This document shows, in pieces, positions 1 to 15,000 of a stretch of 64,000 nucleotides of DNA. The notes beneath the pieces are model-generated. The model was not told where the DNA came from, searched no databases, and worked only from the letters and a program-made list of their open reading frames with translations. The stretch covers positions 24,021,759 through 24,085,758 of the forward strand of contig CAIIXF020000009.1 in the NCBI GenBank assembly GCA_903813345.2. Direction: 5' to 3'. The position numbers were made by a program, and so were the translations under genes. Position 1 is the first letter of the stretch. Every line of letters begins with the position of its first letter. Source of the stretch: Owenia fusiformis. Its lineage: Eukaryota; Annelida; Polychaeta; Sabellida; Oweniidae.

Positions 1-1460
1 TAATGATTACAATCAAACATAATTCACTGTGTAGTTCATGAAAAAGAAGATGCTTGTATACAAAATGATAACCCTTGAATGGAATCTACTCTCTGCCATA
101 TTTTATGATGTAGAATATATTAAAACAATATGGAAAAGGAAAAAGTATACATACATAAAATATATGAACATTCCAGTCTCCATATCATATAAGAATATAA
201 TTCTAAATCAAATTCGCAATTCCCATTCTTTAAATGGACAGAAATAAACATTATGAACATTAAGCATGGGTATAATATATCATGCATTTAGATATGCTGT
301 CTTTTGGATGATGTATATATCACAGGGAGTGCTGGTGAACCACCAGTGTCACTGTTTTATAAGGATGGTATAGGGGAACATGGCCAAATGAATTATCTTG
401 TCACTGCATTAAATAAACTCATACGTTATAACAGTACCAAATACAAAAGTAAAATGTTTGAGGTTTTTGAACTTTTCGTGGTTTAGTTTGTATAGTAATA
501 TCATGTGTATATTTCCGTGAGCTGCAATTTAATACTGTTGATTTTCAAGTGCTTTTTCAATGGATATATAATAGATCAGGATTATTAAGTTCACTTGTGA
601 CAACATTTTGAGCAGGCCTTACTTGACAGCTACATATATAAGATGATAACATTAATAAATTAGATAACAGCACTATGCATGTATAATAATTTGTTGATTA
701 TATGAAATTGTGAAATCTTGATATTACCGTGTTTAGTCATATTATCTTGTAGTCATGTATTTCAATGTATGCTTTTAAAAGTATCAAAAACCTGTCATAT
801 ATGAACATCTACCTGCTAGACCTATCTAATATTGATGACATGCTATAATTTTATGTTTTTTGCAATGTTCATGTTTCATATTTTTGTGATGACTTGTGAA
901 AGTGATTTAAACCATGCAGAATTTAGTACATGTATTGCAACCGTTGTCTTGCATGAAGCCTCTGGAACCCTTCCCTCATTCAAGCACTTTGTATAGGCTA
1001 TATGAGGGGATTGTGACGATACAACGGCTTGAATCAAGACTATTGTATGCGTTGGTTGATGATATATAATGGCTTTGATGACATGATTCACTGGACGTCA
1101 CTTCATCTTTCGACAAATCAATAATGCAATACAAGCGGTGAATTGGAAATTAAAATCAAATCAATTGTAGCTTGCAATCTGCTTGATTGACAGCTGACAC
1201 TCTACTATTTTTCATACAATTAGTGCCACTCTTGCATATCGGTGTTGAAATCAGCCATGCTTATCTGTATCTCCCTTGTTATTGCCATGCATAACAATAG
1301 AGTCATCGATCTATGCATCATCACCCGCTAGGTCCTCCTAGATTTCTGTTTGGAACATATTAATAATTATTATATCAAACCCCTGTCTCGTTTCCCATAT
1401 TCGCTCTTTTATACAGTGTACCGGGGATGGGCTGATATATGATGTAAGAATAAATACCAT

Positions 1461-1592
1461 TTTTTAAAATGATATATACCTACATGAAAAATATCATATA
1501 TTCTAGCTCTTAGAGGTTGAAGAATTTTTTAAAATGATATATACCTACATGAAAAATATCATATAGTCTAGCTCTTAGAGGTTGAAGAATTT
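1461..1592. repeat. Tandem duplication, 65 bp x 2
   Basis: A 65-bp unit starting TTTTTAAAATGATATATACC and ending in AGAGGTTGAAGAATT occurs twice back to back; the copies differ at very few positions, so the duplication is recent. Confidence 0.9.
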
Positions 1593-2384
1593 GTTTTCTT
1601 TTATAAAAACATGATGGATTAATTAGTCTAATTATAGGGGGCAGCACGTAAATGGACACCATGATTAAAACAAATCCATGGCCATTTATCCTTTGATAAG
1701 ACTTTCAGTTCATATCTCTAAAGGTCTCGGTATAATGGTCATTAGTTATCAAAAAGAAATCTCCAATAGTCCTGGGTAAAATCTATATACATGTACATGT
1801 ACGCATACATGTTTTCCAACTGTTTTTGTGCTATTTAACTGAATACCTCTATCCTAGGTTTTTAACTGATATTTTTGCATTTCTGATTATTCTTTCGACT
1901 GCTGAGTTCCATCTCTCAGTGTTCCCCTGACATGCTACACAAATACTATACCCCTACCCGCTATTTACAATCCATTGATCTTCTCACTTTCCTCTTTTCT
2001 TGTGAGAAATTTGAATGCATTTCCATGAAAACCAGGTGTAGAAAGTAGTCATCAGTCGAAATTAAAAACCAATTTAACAAGATTAACAATTCCCAAATTT
2101 TTACTTAGGAAAATACAGATTTGTTTCGAATTGTTTGTAGGGGGATTTGCTGTATTTACTTAGCATGACTGCCGAACAATCATAAACTGAAATATTTTAA
2201 GCTGGTTCTTTGGTTCAGTTAAGAGTTGTTTGAAGCTGGAAATTATGTAGTAATTTGGCTGATTATTTTGCACCTATATCTTCAGAGGAAAGGCAATAAT
2301 TTATTAACATGGTAAACTCACCATCCCAAATCTGTGTTGAAAGTAAAATCTTGTGCTTGGTTTAATGTAGGTAGGGGAGAATAA

Positions 2385-2560
2385 GTGTTCTAGTGTATCA
2401 AGGAAGACAGAGAGTATTAAGTATTCTGGTTTAGTAGAATAAGTATTCTGGTGTATTAAGGGAGACCGAGAGTATTAAGTATTCTGGTTTAGTAGAATAA
2501 GCATTCTGGTATATTAAGGGAGACAGAGAGTATAAAGTATTCTGATTTAGTAGAATGAGC
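2385..2560. repeat. Tandem repeat, 58 bp x about 3
   Basis: The phrase AGAGTATTAAGTATTCTGG recurs near 2411, 2469 and 2527 with a steady 58-bp period and minor divergence; the first and last copies are partial. Confidence 0.9.
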
Positions 2561-5500
2561 AAACTGGCTTAATTTGGTATTTGGTTAATTTGGTAAACTG
2601 GCTTAATTTGGTATGTTTTTAAAAGATTATTTGATTCCTATCAAAGCCTCTTATTTTTATCTCGCTGAACTTTATTATGGGAAAATTCAGAAAAAAATAC
2701 ATTTTCTGTTATCATATAGAATGAATGAGAGAATTCAAATTTGAAGGCTACTCATTTATCCATATTTAGTTAGGGTAGTCTTTCCTTTATCTAGCACACA
2801 GCCACAAGAAAAAGAGCAATTTATCAAAGTTAATGTATTTCCTGAGGCTGTGCTCGAGACTGTTCTATTGTAATGTTTTTTAAATTGAATCCCAAGTTTT
2901 CCTGATATATGAGACAGCACTATTATGTTTGCAGTGTACAATAAAACTTGACAATTGTAAGAAATCCCTGTGCCAGATTACTACTCGTTATCACATTAGT
3001 GAACCCAATACAAGAAAACAAATCCCAAACGTAAATCTAACAATTTATTGAAGGAGAAAATTAGATTTAAGCAGAAGAGAAAGAATAAAATAATTTGCTA
3101 GGCTATCATTTAATTAGGGTCCCACTGGGGGCTATGATATTAGGTTAGAACCAAGTTAGAGTAGTAGAAGTGTTGTTCATTGTGGGATATTAGACGCAAT
3201 TGGTGATCTGTAGATGATCTTACATTTCTGATTTGTCAGTATAAAAATATTTGATGGCTTATTTCTCTTAAAAATGAATTCTTCAATACATAAAAAAGTG
3301 ATATGTTATTACTTCTGTCCAGGATTTTTTCTGGCTGTAGAATTTTAGAAGATTTAATTGAGATTTACCTGGCAAGGACTATATGCGCAGATAACTCATT
3401 CTTCATTGCGTAATTGAAGAATTACATCATATTAATGAATATAGAGATTAAAAAATCAAGTATCTTGAAGCAAATCTATTCAACTAAATATTCACTTTTG
3501 AATGAATTATATAGGATATCTAACCTACTGAAGTACATATCGCCCAGTTCCAAATACCAACTTATCAACTTGTTTCGATATTTTTTACCAAACATTTGCT
3601 TGCTGACAAATTACTTACCATTATCATTTTTCACATTAAGATCAAGAACAAAAGAAAGCGAAAAACTAATCTGTATCATGCACTTATGAAATATGTAAAA
3701 TGTCTACGGGATGATTAGCTGTATTACATCCTACCAAATCCTCATCCACATTATGAAAGTACAGAAAAATATAGACCACTTCAAAGCATTGGTATTTGAA
3801 TTATTTAGATGTAATATTAGTTATATTTCACGTTATTTTGACTGAATTTTTATAGTCTATGTTGGAAAGTTGCGACTGTTATGTCATTCATTGCAAGTAA
3901 GGGGGCACTCCTTGGAATTGCTTCAACATATTATATCCGAGTTGAGAAATCTCTGTTCTTTGATCTTCAAATCTCGTCTTTTATCAAAGAAAATGCCTCT
4001 GAAGAACATGAATCTATATGACTTCTTAACTTTGCTCGTACGTAAGATCTAATATTCGTCATGCCTAAAAATCCCAAATATCTCAGAAAATAGTCAAAAT
4101 AACAAGGAAAAAAGTACCGATAGAGGACATAATCTCTATCATATAAAAATTCAAGAATATCAAGTAGTTTATCCAAATTTTTGTGAGAAAATTGGAGGAA
4201 TAAGAATGAGCAAAGAGAAAATTTAGACATGGTTACACCGCTGATAGATTTCACCATTTAGATGGGTCAGAGAATGATTTTGTTTATTCGCCCGTAGATC
4301 TGCCAGAATTTTAACCGCCAATTAGAATATTATAACTTGATGTTCACATTTCATTTTCTGTGATCTTTGATTCTCTCTGATAGTCTGGAGTTCTTCATCT
4401 TGTATTGAGTTACAGAGAATGAGAGATGGATATGCTATTTATTTCAAAAATAAATCTTCTAAGACATGAATTTTTTATGTCATGAATTTTAAATGGCTCT
4501 ACTTTTAACTGCTTTAAAGTAATTTTGATTCATTAATGCTTACATAAGGTAGGTTCAATATCATTTCTACAAATATCATCATTCTAGGTATATGTACATT
4601 TAAAAAATGAATAGACAGAAAAATGTAATTTAGCTTTATTATCTCAAAAAAAGCAAACATGTTACTTTAAAAGCATTACCTACAGCATTACCCACGACAC
4701 AAACCCATATGACATGATAACAGCATTGAAATTGGTCTATAATGTTGTTTTGACCAGCTGGTCTTTCAATGCCCTTTCTAATAGGTTGATTTACTTGTTT
4801 AAAAGAGAGCTTCGTCTACAATGTACAAGACTCTGACACTTACAGCAAGAAGTAAATGTAATAGATGGAACATGATATTTTGTGAAGTGTAGAAAAGTGA
4901 AACAGTAGAAATTGAGGTCTCAGGTGGTTGTCTTTGTCATGTAGACCATCTTCTTACAATCTTACACTTGTAGATCTTAATTATAACCTTTTAGAAAAGA
5001 TGTGGTAAACTTGTTGACAATAGCCAGTTCTTTAATGCATTTTTAAACTGGCACTCCCTTTGTCTTATTTTTTTAATCACTTGTTAGTATATGATATATT
5101 TCTTCAGTGAATTCTTTTTTACTTTGAATGTCACTGCGCTTCTTAATTTGCTGTTCCTTTTTTGCCTTTTAGCGATTCTTGTTTCTGGCATAAAACATGC
5201 CAGTTCTCTCTGATTTAGCTTGACTCTCAGGTGCTTTTTGAAATGAAGATGTAGAAACTGTTCACAATCTTGATTATTATTATCTCTTCTAATGGGTCCT
5301 CCTTTACCTTCGTCATCATTTGCTTTTTAAGTTGAGCTTTTAAAAGAAGCCACCACGAAAGAAAATGTCCAAATTGAAAAATTGCATGTTCTTTTTCTAT
5401 TTTCATGTTAAGGTTAAGATGTTATACTTGTGTACCATGTGGCTTTGTCTTCTTAGTGAATTAACACTAATGAGCTTGTCTAATATACAAAAATAAGAAT

Positions 5501-8500
5501 TAAGAGGCAAGGGTAAGAGGCAGAACAATTTTATTCGATATGTGGTCAAAATTGATAGAATTAGATAGGTCTTGGATTTAATAATGCAAATGATGAATAC
5601 AACGGCCATTAATGCCATGTACCAAAATTGACTACAGGGTGATCACTTGTAGTGCTTCTTTGAATAATCTTGTAGCCAGATAATATCCACTCACCCTTTG
5701 AATCTTTTTTTTACATCGATGTAGACCTACTGTGTTGATCACATGTTTGTTTGTAAACAAGCAGATTATCTAAAAACTGACTCATGCTTCGGGAGTATGG
5801 CTGTTTCAAGATCTCCAAAAAATTGTCTCCGAGAAACAAAATATTTGTTCAGATCTGTTTTATCTTTTTAGTGCCCGACATATTTTTTAAGATTAACAGA
5901 AATATATTCAGATGTTACCCTTGACAATCTTTGATTCAAGAGCCGTTTCAAATGTTTGTGTATTTTTAGTATAAGGTCATTGGTAGATCAACGCTTTCTT
6001 TGAAGTCTCCAGTCAATTTTTTATTTGCATAGTTATTGATAAAGTCATACTCTTACCAAAGTTCTTTGTTTCCAATGAAATAGTTCAATTTTGACCACTT
6101 TGCTTCAATAAGGAACAAAAATAGATGTAAAACATGCAAAAATATGAATATAAGAATTGCAAATTGCCCATGAATGTTGAATGAGTTTTCATTTTCACAT
6201 GAGTGGACGTGAAGTGTAAAGTAAATTTCGTTTGGAAGATCGGAGTCTTTGGTCACGTTAGGCGAGTGGAAGATGTTGTCCTCGGGCTGAAGTAAATAGT
6301 AGGCTTGTAGAGTATCGTTTGATCAGGCAAATGATGCCATGTACATCCCCTTATGGCCATGCATACTTCAAAGTCTTCTCCATCTCCAAGAAAATTGTTC
6401 AATCAATTGCTAAATTTGTTTTGTCTTCAATGAGAAAATTAGTTCTTGGTTTGAAGCTGACACAAGATGCAATAGTTACATTTTCGAAGTCCCTTTCAAA
6501 AATTATCTCAAAATATTTTTCTGTTCGCAAAAAATGCTTACATCTTAAGCTGTGATTTTTATAAGTACTTATTCCTCGATTGATCATACAATATTCCTGG
6601 TCTAGTATATAAGTCTAAATTGATTTATTTCATGATATGACATTGGTTTATATGTCACAAATATTCCTCCTTTAAGTATACCAATTTTTTATACATACAT
6701 GTACAGATGGTCGTAAAGTTGATTAATTGCAGTTTTGATATCAAATATACATATATATACTGTATATGAATTATTTGTCTTAATAATAACATACTCGAAA
6801 ATATATGTAATATAAATAAGATTAAGTAAATATCCTTACAGATACATATAAATCTTTCATCAATTTTTTTATTCATTTCTCAATAAATAAAGTTCTCAAT
6901 GAATTGCTGAAATTTTTTATTTTGAAATCAATTCATCCAAATGATCTAGTGAGTCAATGAAGATTCCCATTTGTACATTTGTACCTTTACAATTGTCTTT
7001 TAATTTGTTTTGTACTATATTGTTTTGCAAAAGTAATAAACCAGTGAACCCATCTGGCAGAACAATGTGTCTAAATGACCATCGCTTTTGAAGTACCTGG
7101 AATCCATCAGGAAGCTTTAGAAACCTTTTAGAAAAAAAAACATTTTTCATTGTTTATCTTTTGAAGATTGTCATTTATGATGGCAGTCTGATGTCATCTA
7201 GAGATCATCAATGGCCTGATAAAGGGCTAGAGGTTAATTTAATAGTATTTTATTAATGGTTTAGGTTCTGTTTTTAAGGGTAATTAGAATAAGCAGGCCA
7301 TTCTCTAATAGGTTTGATAGAAAATTTATGATTTTTATTATTATTTTTATTAAACAGTTACAATAGAAAACAATAGTTGCATTTAAAACCACATCCTCGT
7401 GTGATTGAAGTCAAACCAATTATTGCACAATATTAAAAAGAGTGATGTCATTTGATGTCACATGTGACACTCTTTTGATGTCATAACTATAGTAGATAGT
7501 ATATTGGTTAAGATATGGCAAAAGTATACTGACATATTAATTCAGTCGATGGAGCGGCATTCATTATATGTGTACCTTGTAAGATTATATCTACTATTGT
7601 ATCATATAACAAAATGACAATCTTTTTTAGTTCTTAGAAAATAATAAACTAAGTGGCTTCAAGTTTGGTCTGTATCTTGGATGTCTCTTCATAAAGGTTG
7701 ATGTTTTTTTGTTGAAAAATCTGTAGTATCTTGAAAAGAGTGTTCTTTTGAGAGGCATTCACTTAGAAAACTTTGTCATTCCATTTCGGTCTTATATCGA
7801 TGAAATAAGCAATTGAGAGTGATTCTTTACTTTGAAATGTTGTCATAATATCATTTTTCTAATTTTTTTTATCAGTGTTTTACTGCATATTGAAACACGG
7901 CAGATTTAGACAATAAAACTTATAAAATGAGATTTCCTCGGGTGTTTTTGTGAAGTGGGTATCGCATACATGAAGTGGAGAGAGTCTTGACACCCGCCAT
8001 ATGTGAGAGCTTACGTTCATTCAGCATCCATTTTATACTCAAGCTTCAATCTTCCGGCAGTCATTGAATTACAGAGGAATTAGCTAAATTAGAACATGCC
8101 ATTGTGACAGGAGATATTTAATTAAAGTATGCATTATAAGAAGAAAATAGCTTTAATATGTTGTATGTCAATAGAGAAAACTGATACATTATGGAGTCTA
8201 TGCTATTTAGTGAGGCTCATTTTCTTATGAAACGGGATATGGTGTATTTATTCAGATGGATTTTCTCTAGTTAAACATGCAATATTCTGTTTTTTCTCGT
8301 GCATAGCAACATGTCAATCGTCAATTGACACATCAGAATATTGAAATTGAAAAATAGTTAAAATACCTTGTAATTAAATAATATTAGATAATGTAGAAAT
8401 TTGAAATCTAAAATCAGTAAGAAAGGTAGATTGCTTAATACATTTGCTGAACATACCAAACGAGTAAAATATATTATTAGATAAAATCAACGTATTGAGT

Positions 8501-11500
8501 CATAAACTAAATTATTAAAAATGACTAATCATGACTGATATTTAATGATATTTTCAATAGATTATGATTATTACATACTTTGGTTACACTTTTCATAATA
8601 AATGTATCATAACAGATTTTCCTGTATATTTCATCTACGAATTTGTTGGTGCTATTGTATGTATATAACACATAAATATTGAATCAAAGGTCCTAATTAA
8701 CTTGGAGGTGTTTTTTCCACCATAACCTATTGCATTTTTGATGTGAATCTGTCATTAATGATGGTATGTCTGGTAGAAAGAATTAATAGGAGGTGTCAGA
8801 TAGCATGTACTGGGGCAGCCATAATTGCTGCCTATGTAACGATTAGAATTTAATTATGGTGCTATATCCAGTATGCGTGTAATTGAAGTTTTACGCTGAT
8901 TGCAAGTTTTTTACTGGAGTTTTTATTTTCAAGATTTAGTGCCTAGTGTTGCTCATAAATGGAGATTATCGTCAGAATTTTGCTGATTTTTACCTTGAAG
9001 ACAGAGTACGTTTATTATGCTGTTTGATGGTTTTAGTAATTGGCGACAAATCACTCCCGCGGGATCAGCACAGGAGTGAATAAATCGTAGAATCGCATGC
9101 CTCCACCCATTTTAGTTCTACACCTCAATTTGTTTGAACATTTGTTCCGCAAATTTTCCCGTCTCTGTTAAGTCCCCCGGGATGGTAAAGGTATAAAGTA
9201 GATGTTCTACTGCAGGTAGGCACCGGTTGCCTAATTAATCAAGCAGACACTACCTGTAATAACAATTCTGGACAAACGCATCAACGATCGAAAATAAAAC
9301 CATTCCACTGTCTGTTATTTTATATTTTCTCCAGTTAATATGTAAAATAGTTATAATCCATGGAATGCTGGGTGTAATTTTTGTGGTTAAGTGACAGAAG
9401 AATTCAGATAGCATTGGTCTATCGGGTCTTTGAATCTAGAGTGTGTTTTAATTCTAGAATAAATCATCAAAGGAAATCTAGAGCAAGAGAAGCCTACAAT
9501 TCTACAGGGACGCCTCCTTGTGTGTTTCATAATAATACTGGCTCATGTACGGAACTCCGACCCTCCATACAAACTATCAACTTTTTTGTTCATAAGTTAT
9601 ATCTCTGTAACAGAATTTCACAGTTGTCTAGTCTTCAAATCAAAGAAAATAAATTTGAACCTGAAAAATACATTTCAATGCAGGTATAATTTGTTAATAG
9701 AAAACTCTTAATGGAGTTGATTGAAGAAAGCATTCTAGATGCTGTATTTCTTTATGTGGGTATCTTTATTTTTTATTAATTGGATACAGCGTGCCATTCC
9801 TTATGGGAGGCAGATGAGACTGTATGCATGTCAGCTTCAATTCTCTGATAAGCACATTTCAATGAATATAATTAAAATCATCACAGATGTAGTTTGAAAT
9901 CTATTGATGATTTAGTATGTGTAATGCACTGCTTGTCAGAAAATTGTCATGGCGATCATGTTTTCAAATTCAAAATAGAGTGAAAAAGAGTGAAATTTGC
10001 AAGAAATCAAATTATCAAGCATGTTGTAAAAATTCTAAATTGTGTAGAAATATGAAAAAATCAGGTAGTCCACTGATCTTTTATTCAGAGTATACATAGA
10101 ACTACCAAGAAAATAATAAATAAAATGGCAGTTTTTCTCAGGGTAGGATTAACGTGTCAGATCCTCCAGACAGATTTCAAGTGGAATAAAGATTATTTGT
10201 TTCAAAGAATGATTACAATTGAATAAAACAATATTTTCTGATGAAAAACGTATGATGAATTTTGAAGTTCATGTAGTACATCTGTTGTTTGATTAAACAT
10301 ATTAATATAAAAGACAAGGCTTTTAATCTGAATTTAGATTATATTGAAAAGGTTTAAAATCCAAAGTGATAATCATTAGATATCATTAACTAGTATTTTT
10401 AGGAGATAATCCTACGTAGCATTTCTATTAAAAAGTGAAATTTCTCAAAGACGACATTTTTGGTTAAGTACTATAATCACGAGAAGGTATTATTAAAAGC
10501 TTGTGACAAATTAATCCATCTATAAGGTGGTGATATATTTAATATATAGGATATAGGGCGTCTAATTACTATAGGTAATGGCAGAGCCCCACTTTGAAGT
10601 TTGATGAAGCGTATATTGGATCATTCCGGCCGAGCCCATTATCTTGGCAACACTTGCATTCGTACATGGGATATATCTTTGGCACTGATTCAGGTAGACT
10701 TTTATTTGAAAGTGTTTTACATGAAACAATCGAAAAACATTTGTTCGTCTCATGAGACCTGTCATTCTGATTTTTTGCGATACCAATTCATGTATTGTAA
10801 ATGTTCCAAAGATAAAAAGTCCAAACCTAGTTTGAGTATTAATTTAATGTTTGTTATATTTCATCAATTCATCTATTATTAATTTCCAAATAAGGTCATC
10901 AAGTTTACAAGTTCTCAAGTTGCCTTTATTCCAAAATGATGGCATCAAAGTTCAGAATCAAGAATTCATGAAATTGTTCAAAAAATATTCCATGTGGATA
11001 AATTGAAGGAGGTAGACACGGACACAAAACCATGTGAAGTTGATAGTAATTTAATTGTAATCAATTCATTAGTGAGAACTGAGAGGGTTCAAGCCATAGT
11101 GTTAATCCTTTGTCTTGGAACATGCGGCTTCAAGTTTAGCCATTACCACTAACAATGTAAATTACATTGAAATAACTGTTTCCCTATTCTTTTCCTCTGA
11201 TTAGATTTATTGGGTATTTGTTAAGGGAATTAGAGGTTCCCTGAAAGGGGAATAGTGTCAATTAGAATTGTAAAAAAGTTATTATCTCCTGAGTCTGCTG
11301 AGCCATGGTTTCTATTGCAGGATTGTTTTAGTGTAGGGATCACAAAGCTATTGCAATTAAATTAGACTCTTTATTTCATTTTTTCTATACATGTCAGTCG
11401 GTCATTTAATCACATGTTTTTTATTGGCACATTCATCCACTGCCTGGCTTAATTTTTAATTCCTTCTCATTCCCAGGCTTTTTGTAGTATTTTTATTCCA

Positions 11501-11910
11501 AAAATGCAATTCCACACAAGGGGACCCACTGAAATACACGCATACATACACACATGCAACGTTTATCATTAGACTGAATCATTAGAAGTTAATCTCCAAT
11601 TCATATACCAAAGTGTGATGGATGATATTTTACCACCATACATTTGTCATAAATTACCAACTCTAGATGTTGTTGTCAAATATATTTCGTAAAGTGCAAA
11701 TTGATTTGTAAAACATGGAAATTATGAAATTACCGCTCATTACTTCATTATTTTATGAAACAATATGCATAAAGTACCATTCCCTTTTTGTTTTACATAA
11801 TTAAATTAGATCATCAAGCTTTCATAATTTTGGCTTATTTCGATATATAGAGCTTTCTCGGTAATGTTTTCTTAAGCATTTCTTTATGTGTTTTTCTTGT
11901 ATATTTTCAG

Positions 11911-12037
11911 GGTTCAAAAATGCCACTATTACAGCCTCCAGGTGCGCTGGGTGCCCTGATGATGTATAACAATGAACACTTTACTCCCCCTCCCGCACAT
12001 ATGGGTATCCCTCCTGTACATATAGATCCAAAAACAG
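11911..12037 (+). CDS. TCF/LEF: TCF exon: central region with NNEHF motif
   Basis: The acceptor is TATATTTTCAG and the donor CAG|GTGAGT. It reads [15 protein letters not shown] then [15 protein letters not shown] and ends VHIDPKT plus one base of a Gly codon (phase 0 in, phase 1 out). Vertebrate TCF/LEF proteins have VQP...YSNEHFSP...VDPKTG at the same place, in the segment between the beta-catenin-binding domain and the HMG box. An antisense open frame over this exon (12309-11929) is only a shadow. Confidence 0.95.
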
Positions 12038-15000
12038 GTGAGTTGATTCATACAAATTGTTGGGGGGTCATGTTTTGATATGGCAAATAGAGGAGAAAGG
12101 AGTGGAATTTCCAAGGTATTGTATAAACAGGCATATAATTGACACTCTAAATTGTACAGAAATGCAAGGAAGCTAGATGTTTCATTCAAATCATTGTGAG
12201 AAATTTGGCAAAGTAAGGATGCCTTTAGCATCAAGTATTGTCTATTTCTTGATGCTGTGTTGAAAGGAAGATTCAGCTGAGAAATCCAGTTACGAATGGG
12301 ACTTGACATGTAACACTAGAAAGCATGCGAAATATGACGACAGTGTCAGAAATGTGAAATCCGAGAGATGACTTAGACATATTCACATGGGACCAAGTTC
12401 ATGGAAACTTAGTACCACCAGCCATCAATACCATTAGTGTGTTTGATAATGTTTTTGTTGTTATATTATTCTTAATCCATATTATTAATTATTTTAGGGA
12501 TGAATGTCAAGGAATATCTCAATAGTTACCTCAATAATTTCCTTAACAAAATAACAATTATAAGGTTCAAAACTTAAAATAGATTAAAGTAAAAGTATCA
12601 TTATGAATTATCCTTATTTGGCTCAAATGAAATTCATTGGAAGATAAACTTGGCAGAAGTAACATTTTGTATAAGGTTTACTTTTTCTTATTCATATAAT
12701 TTTTAAAATGTGTAAAGAGATTTAAGATTTAAGTTGTGAATTATGATCAAGTAAATGGAACATGACAAAATATCTGTTAAGCGGTTGAATATTCACTTCA
12801 AAGTCAAGATATGTACATCAAATATGAAAAACAAAAAGAATTGTTTGTGGCTTGTCATGATGTCACACCACACGTTAATACTCAAGCTTGCCGCGTTTGA
12901 TCTTTGAGTTGAAGAACAAACTCAAAGTGCATACTAGGTCAACACAGCTCAAGTTGAACATTTGTAGCTTGTACATGGTATAGTAGGGCTTAATATTCAA
13001 CGAAATATTCAAACTGGAACTAGGTTCAATTTAAATACATAACCTTTGCTTCTTATTTTTTACTTATTAATATTTATTTATTTACACTTATTAATTACAG
13101 TCGCACTATTGATGAATAGATTGTTTGAGAAAGGTCACCAAGATTTTCAAGAAATATGAAACAATGATGATATTTGACGATTCTGCTTGTTTGAAACATT
13201 AGAACCATATTCTATTGATTAGTGTTCTCTGGTTTCCCCATTGGAGGTTAGAAGCTTGTGTCACGTGAACTTTTTTGACGGGATTCATTCGATTTAGATT
13301 ATATAAATCAGACCATTGATCAATTTATTATTATATCATTCATTATTCAATGAGGATATGATTAATGTACATAAAATGTTAAAGACAAACATATTTATTT
13401 TTAAACTGCATTTTTCACCAATATTTTTCTATTAAGATAATACAAATCTGCGAAGATTAAACGCAAGTTGAAAATTATACATGAAAGAGCCATAATAAAT
13501 TTTACCTTAAAATAATTATTATTCTGTTAATAATCAATTCTGGCATAAACTCTTTGATGACATGTGATATATTGTTTTCTTTAATCTTCTTTATGTTTTC
13601 CTTAAAGGTAACATATACCCTGACACAGGATCCTCAATGTGATCATTCTTTTGTTAAAGAAAATCTATTTACCCTGAGAAATTTCTATTGAATGTCATAG
13701 GTATTTAGCGTTGCTTTAATAATAAAAAAGATATATCACTTTTCTCATACAGTAGTAGATTATTGAACTCAGAATTATTTCTTTAAGTAAAGTTATAACC
13801 ATCTTAATTTATCGTAATTTTACAGCACGAACTACGCAAGCTTAAATATATTTCTATCAAGAATTATTGACAATTTTGACATCGAATTGGCGTGATCTTT
13901 CAGATTATTTCCTCAACGTAATACTTAATCGTAAAAGAATTGGTTTTAGTGTTACTAAGTACATAGAATACGTACCAAGTTTCTCTTTCTCTAATGAATG
14001 AACCATATTAAATGGTGTACTTATATTTTTATTTTAACTTGAAATAATTGTTGCATATATCCTCCAGTTTAATAAAATATTTTGTTAACATTGGTATCCT
14101 CTGGTCAAAAATAAAAACATCTCAAAAGATTTAAATATAATCTAGGTTTTTTCAGAGAGGTCTATTTAAGAAACAAGCTTCTTCTTGGCAGATATAGTTA
14201 CATGATAATAAAGATAAATAAAATCAATGTCATTTGAAGTTGAGTAAATAAAACGATTCATTTAGGATTAAAAGTGAAATACTGGAGCTGTCACTATAAG
14301 AAGTTTGTTTGACACTGTTCGAATTTTATCAATGAAATTAATATTGGTATTTCTAGTATAGTATTTGTATATCAAGATTTTCTCAGTAATGCTTATGTTT
14401 TAAGGGATGCTCATCAATTCATTTTTATTTTTATTTTTCATTCATATACTAGATATAAAAACAACAAATCAGATTCCATGGTTCAGCAAACAAGAATCTT
14501 AATTCCAAAAATTCATCTTAATAATTTAATGAAACAATTAATATAGTGTTCAGTAGTGTCAAAATTCAGTTATGATTTATTAAGCTTAGTAGGATGTAAA
14601 TAAAAACGAATTCAACAACAGGCTGAGAAAGCCAACGAGATCTTGACCTCGATTCATTGAAAGAAACATTTCTATTTTCTAGGTAGATAATACTACAATA
14701 TTCAGCCAGGTAACTGATAATGCTAAATGAAAAATACGTAAACTGCTTATAATATCAAAGGACATATCGACTAATGACTCTTGAAATACTCTTGTCTCTG
14801 CCCTTTATGCTACCCTAACCAGCCGTTTGATGTCAGTAAAAATCAAAATTAACCTAAGTGTATACTTTCCCTATCCCTTGATGTCCATGGTTCCCATTTC
14901 ATGCACATTCTAAATAAAAACAAAACGGCTTTGTATTCCCTGTTTGATCTTAGATATTCACAGTGTTTCGGCACGGAAAAAAGGAAGTTGAAAATAAAAT

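Larger units (their letters stand above)
1..11910. other. Gene-free stretch upstream of the first visible TCF exon
   Basis: No exon with family similarity, consistent splice sites or long open frame was found on either strand. It is AT-rich unique DNA with two short tandem repeats (1461-1592 and 2385-2560). It is most likely a TCF intron, since the exon at 11911 starts with a splice acceptor in phase 0 and the N-terminal TCF exons must lie further upstream. Small exons with no obvious similarity could have been missed. Confidence 0.6.

Noticed and set aside
9381-9689. 102-codon frame upstream of the first visible TCF exon, considered as a TCF N-terminal exon
   Set aside because: It contains none of the expected N-terminal TCF sequences (beta-catenin-binding segment or the SPSPAHI region) and no matching phase-0 donor.
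11929-12309. Minus-strand 126-codon open frame
   Set aside because: It overlaps the TCF exon 11911-12037 in antisense and extends into its intron; it is a shadow of the coding exon.
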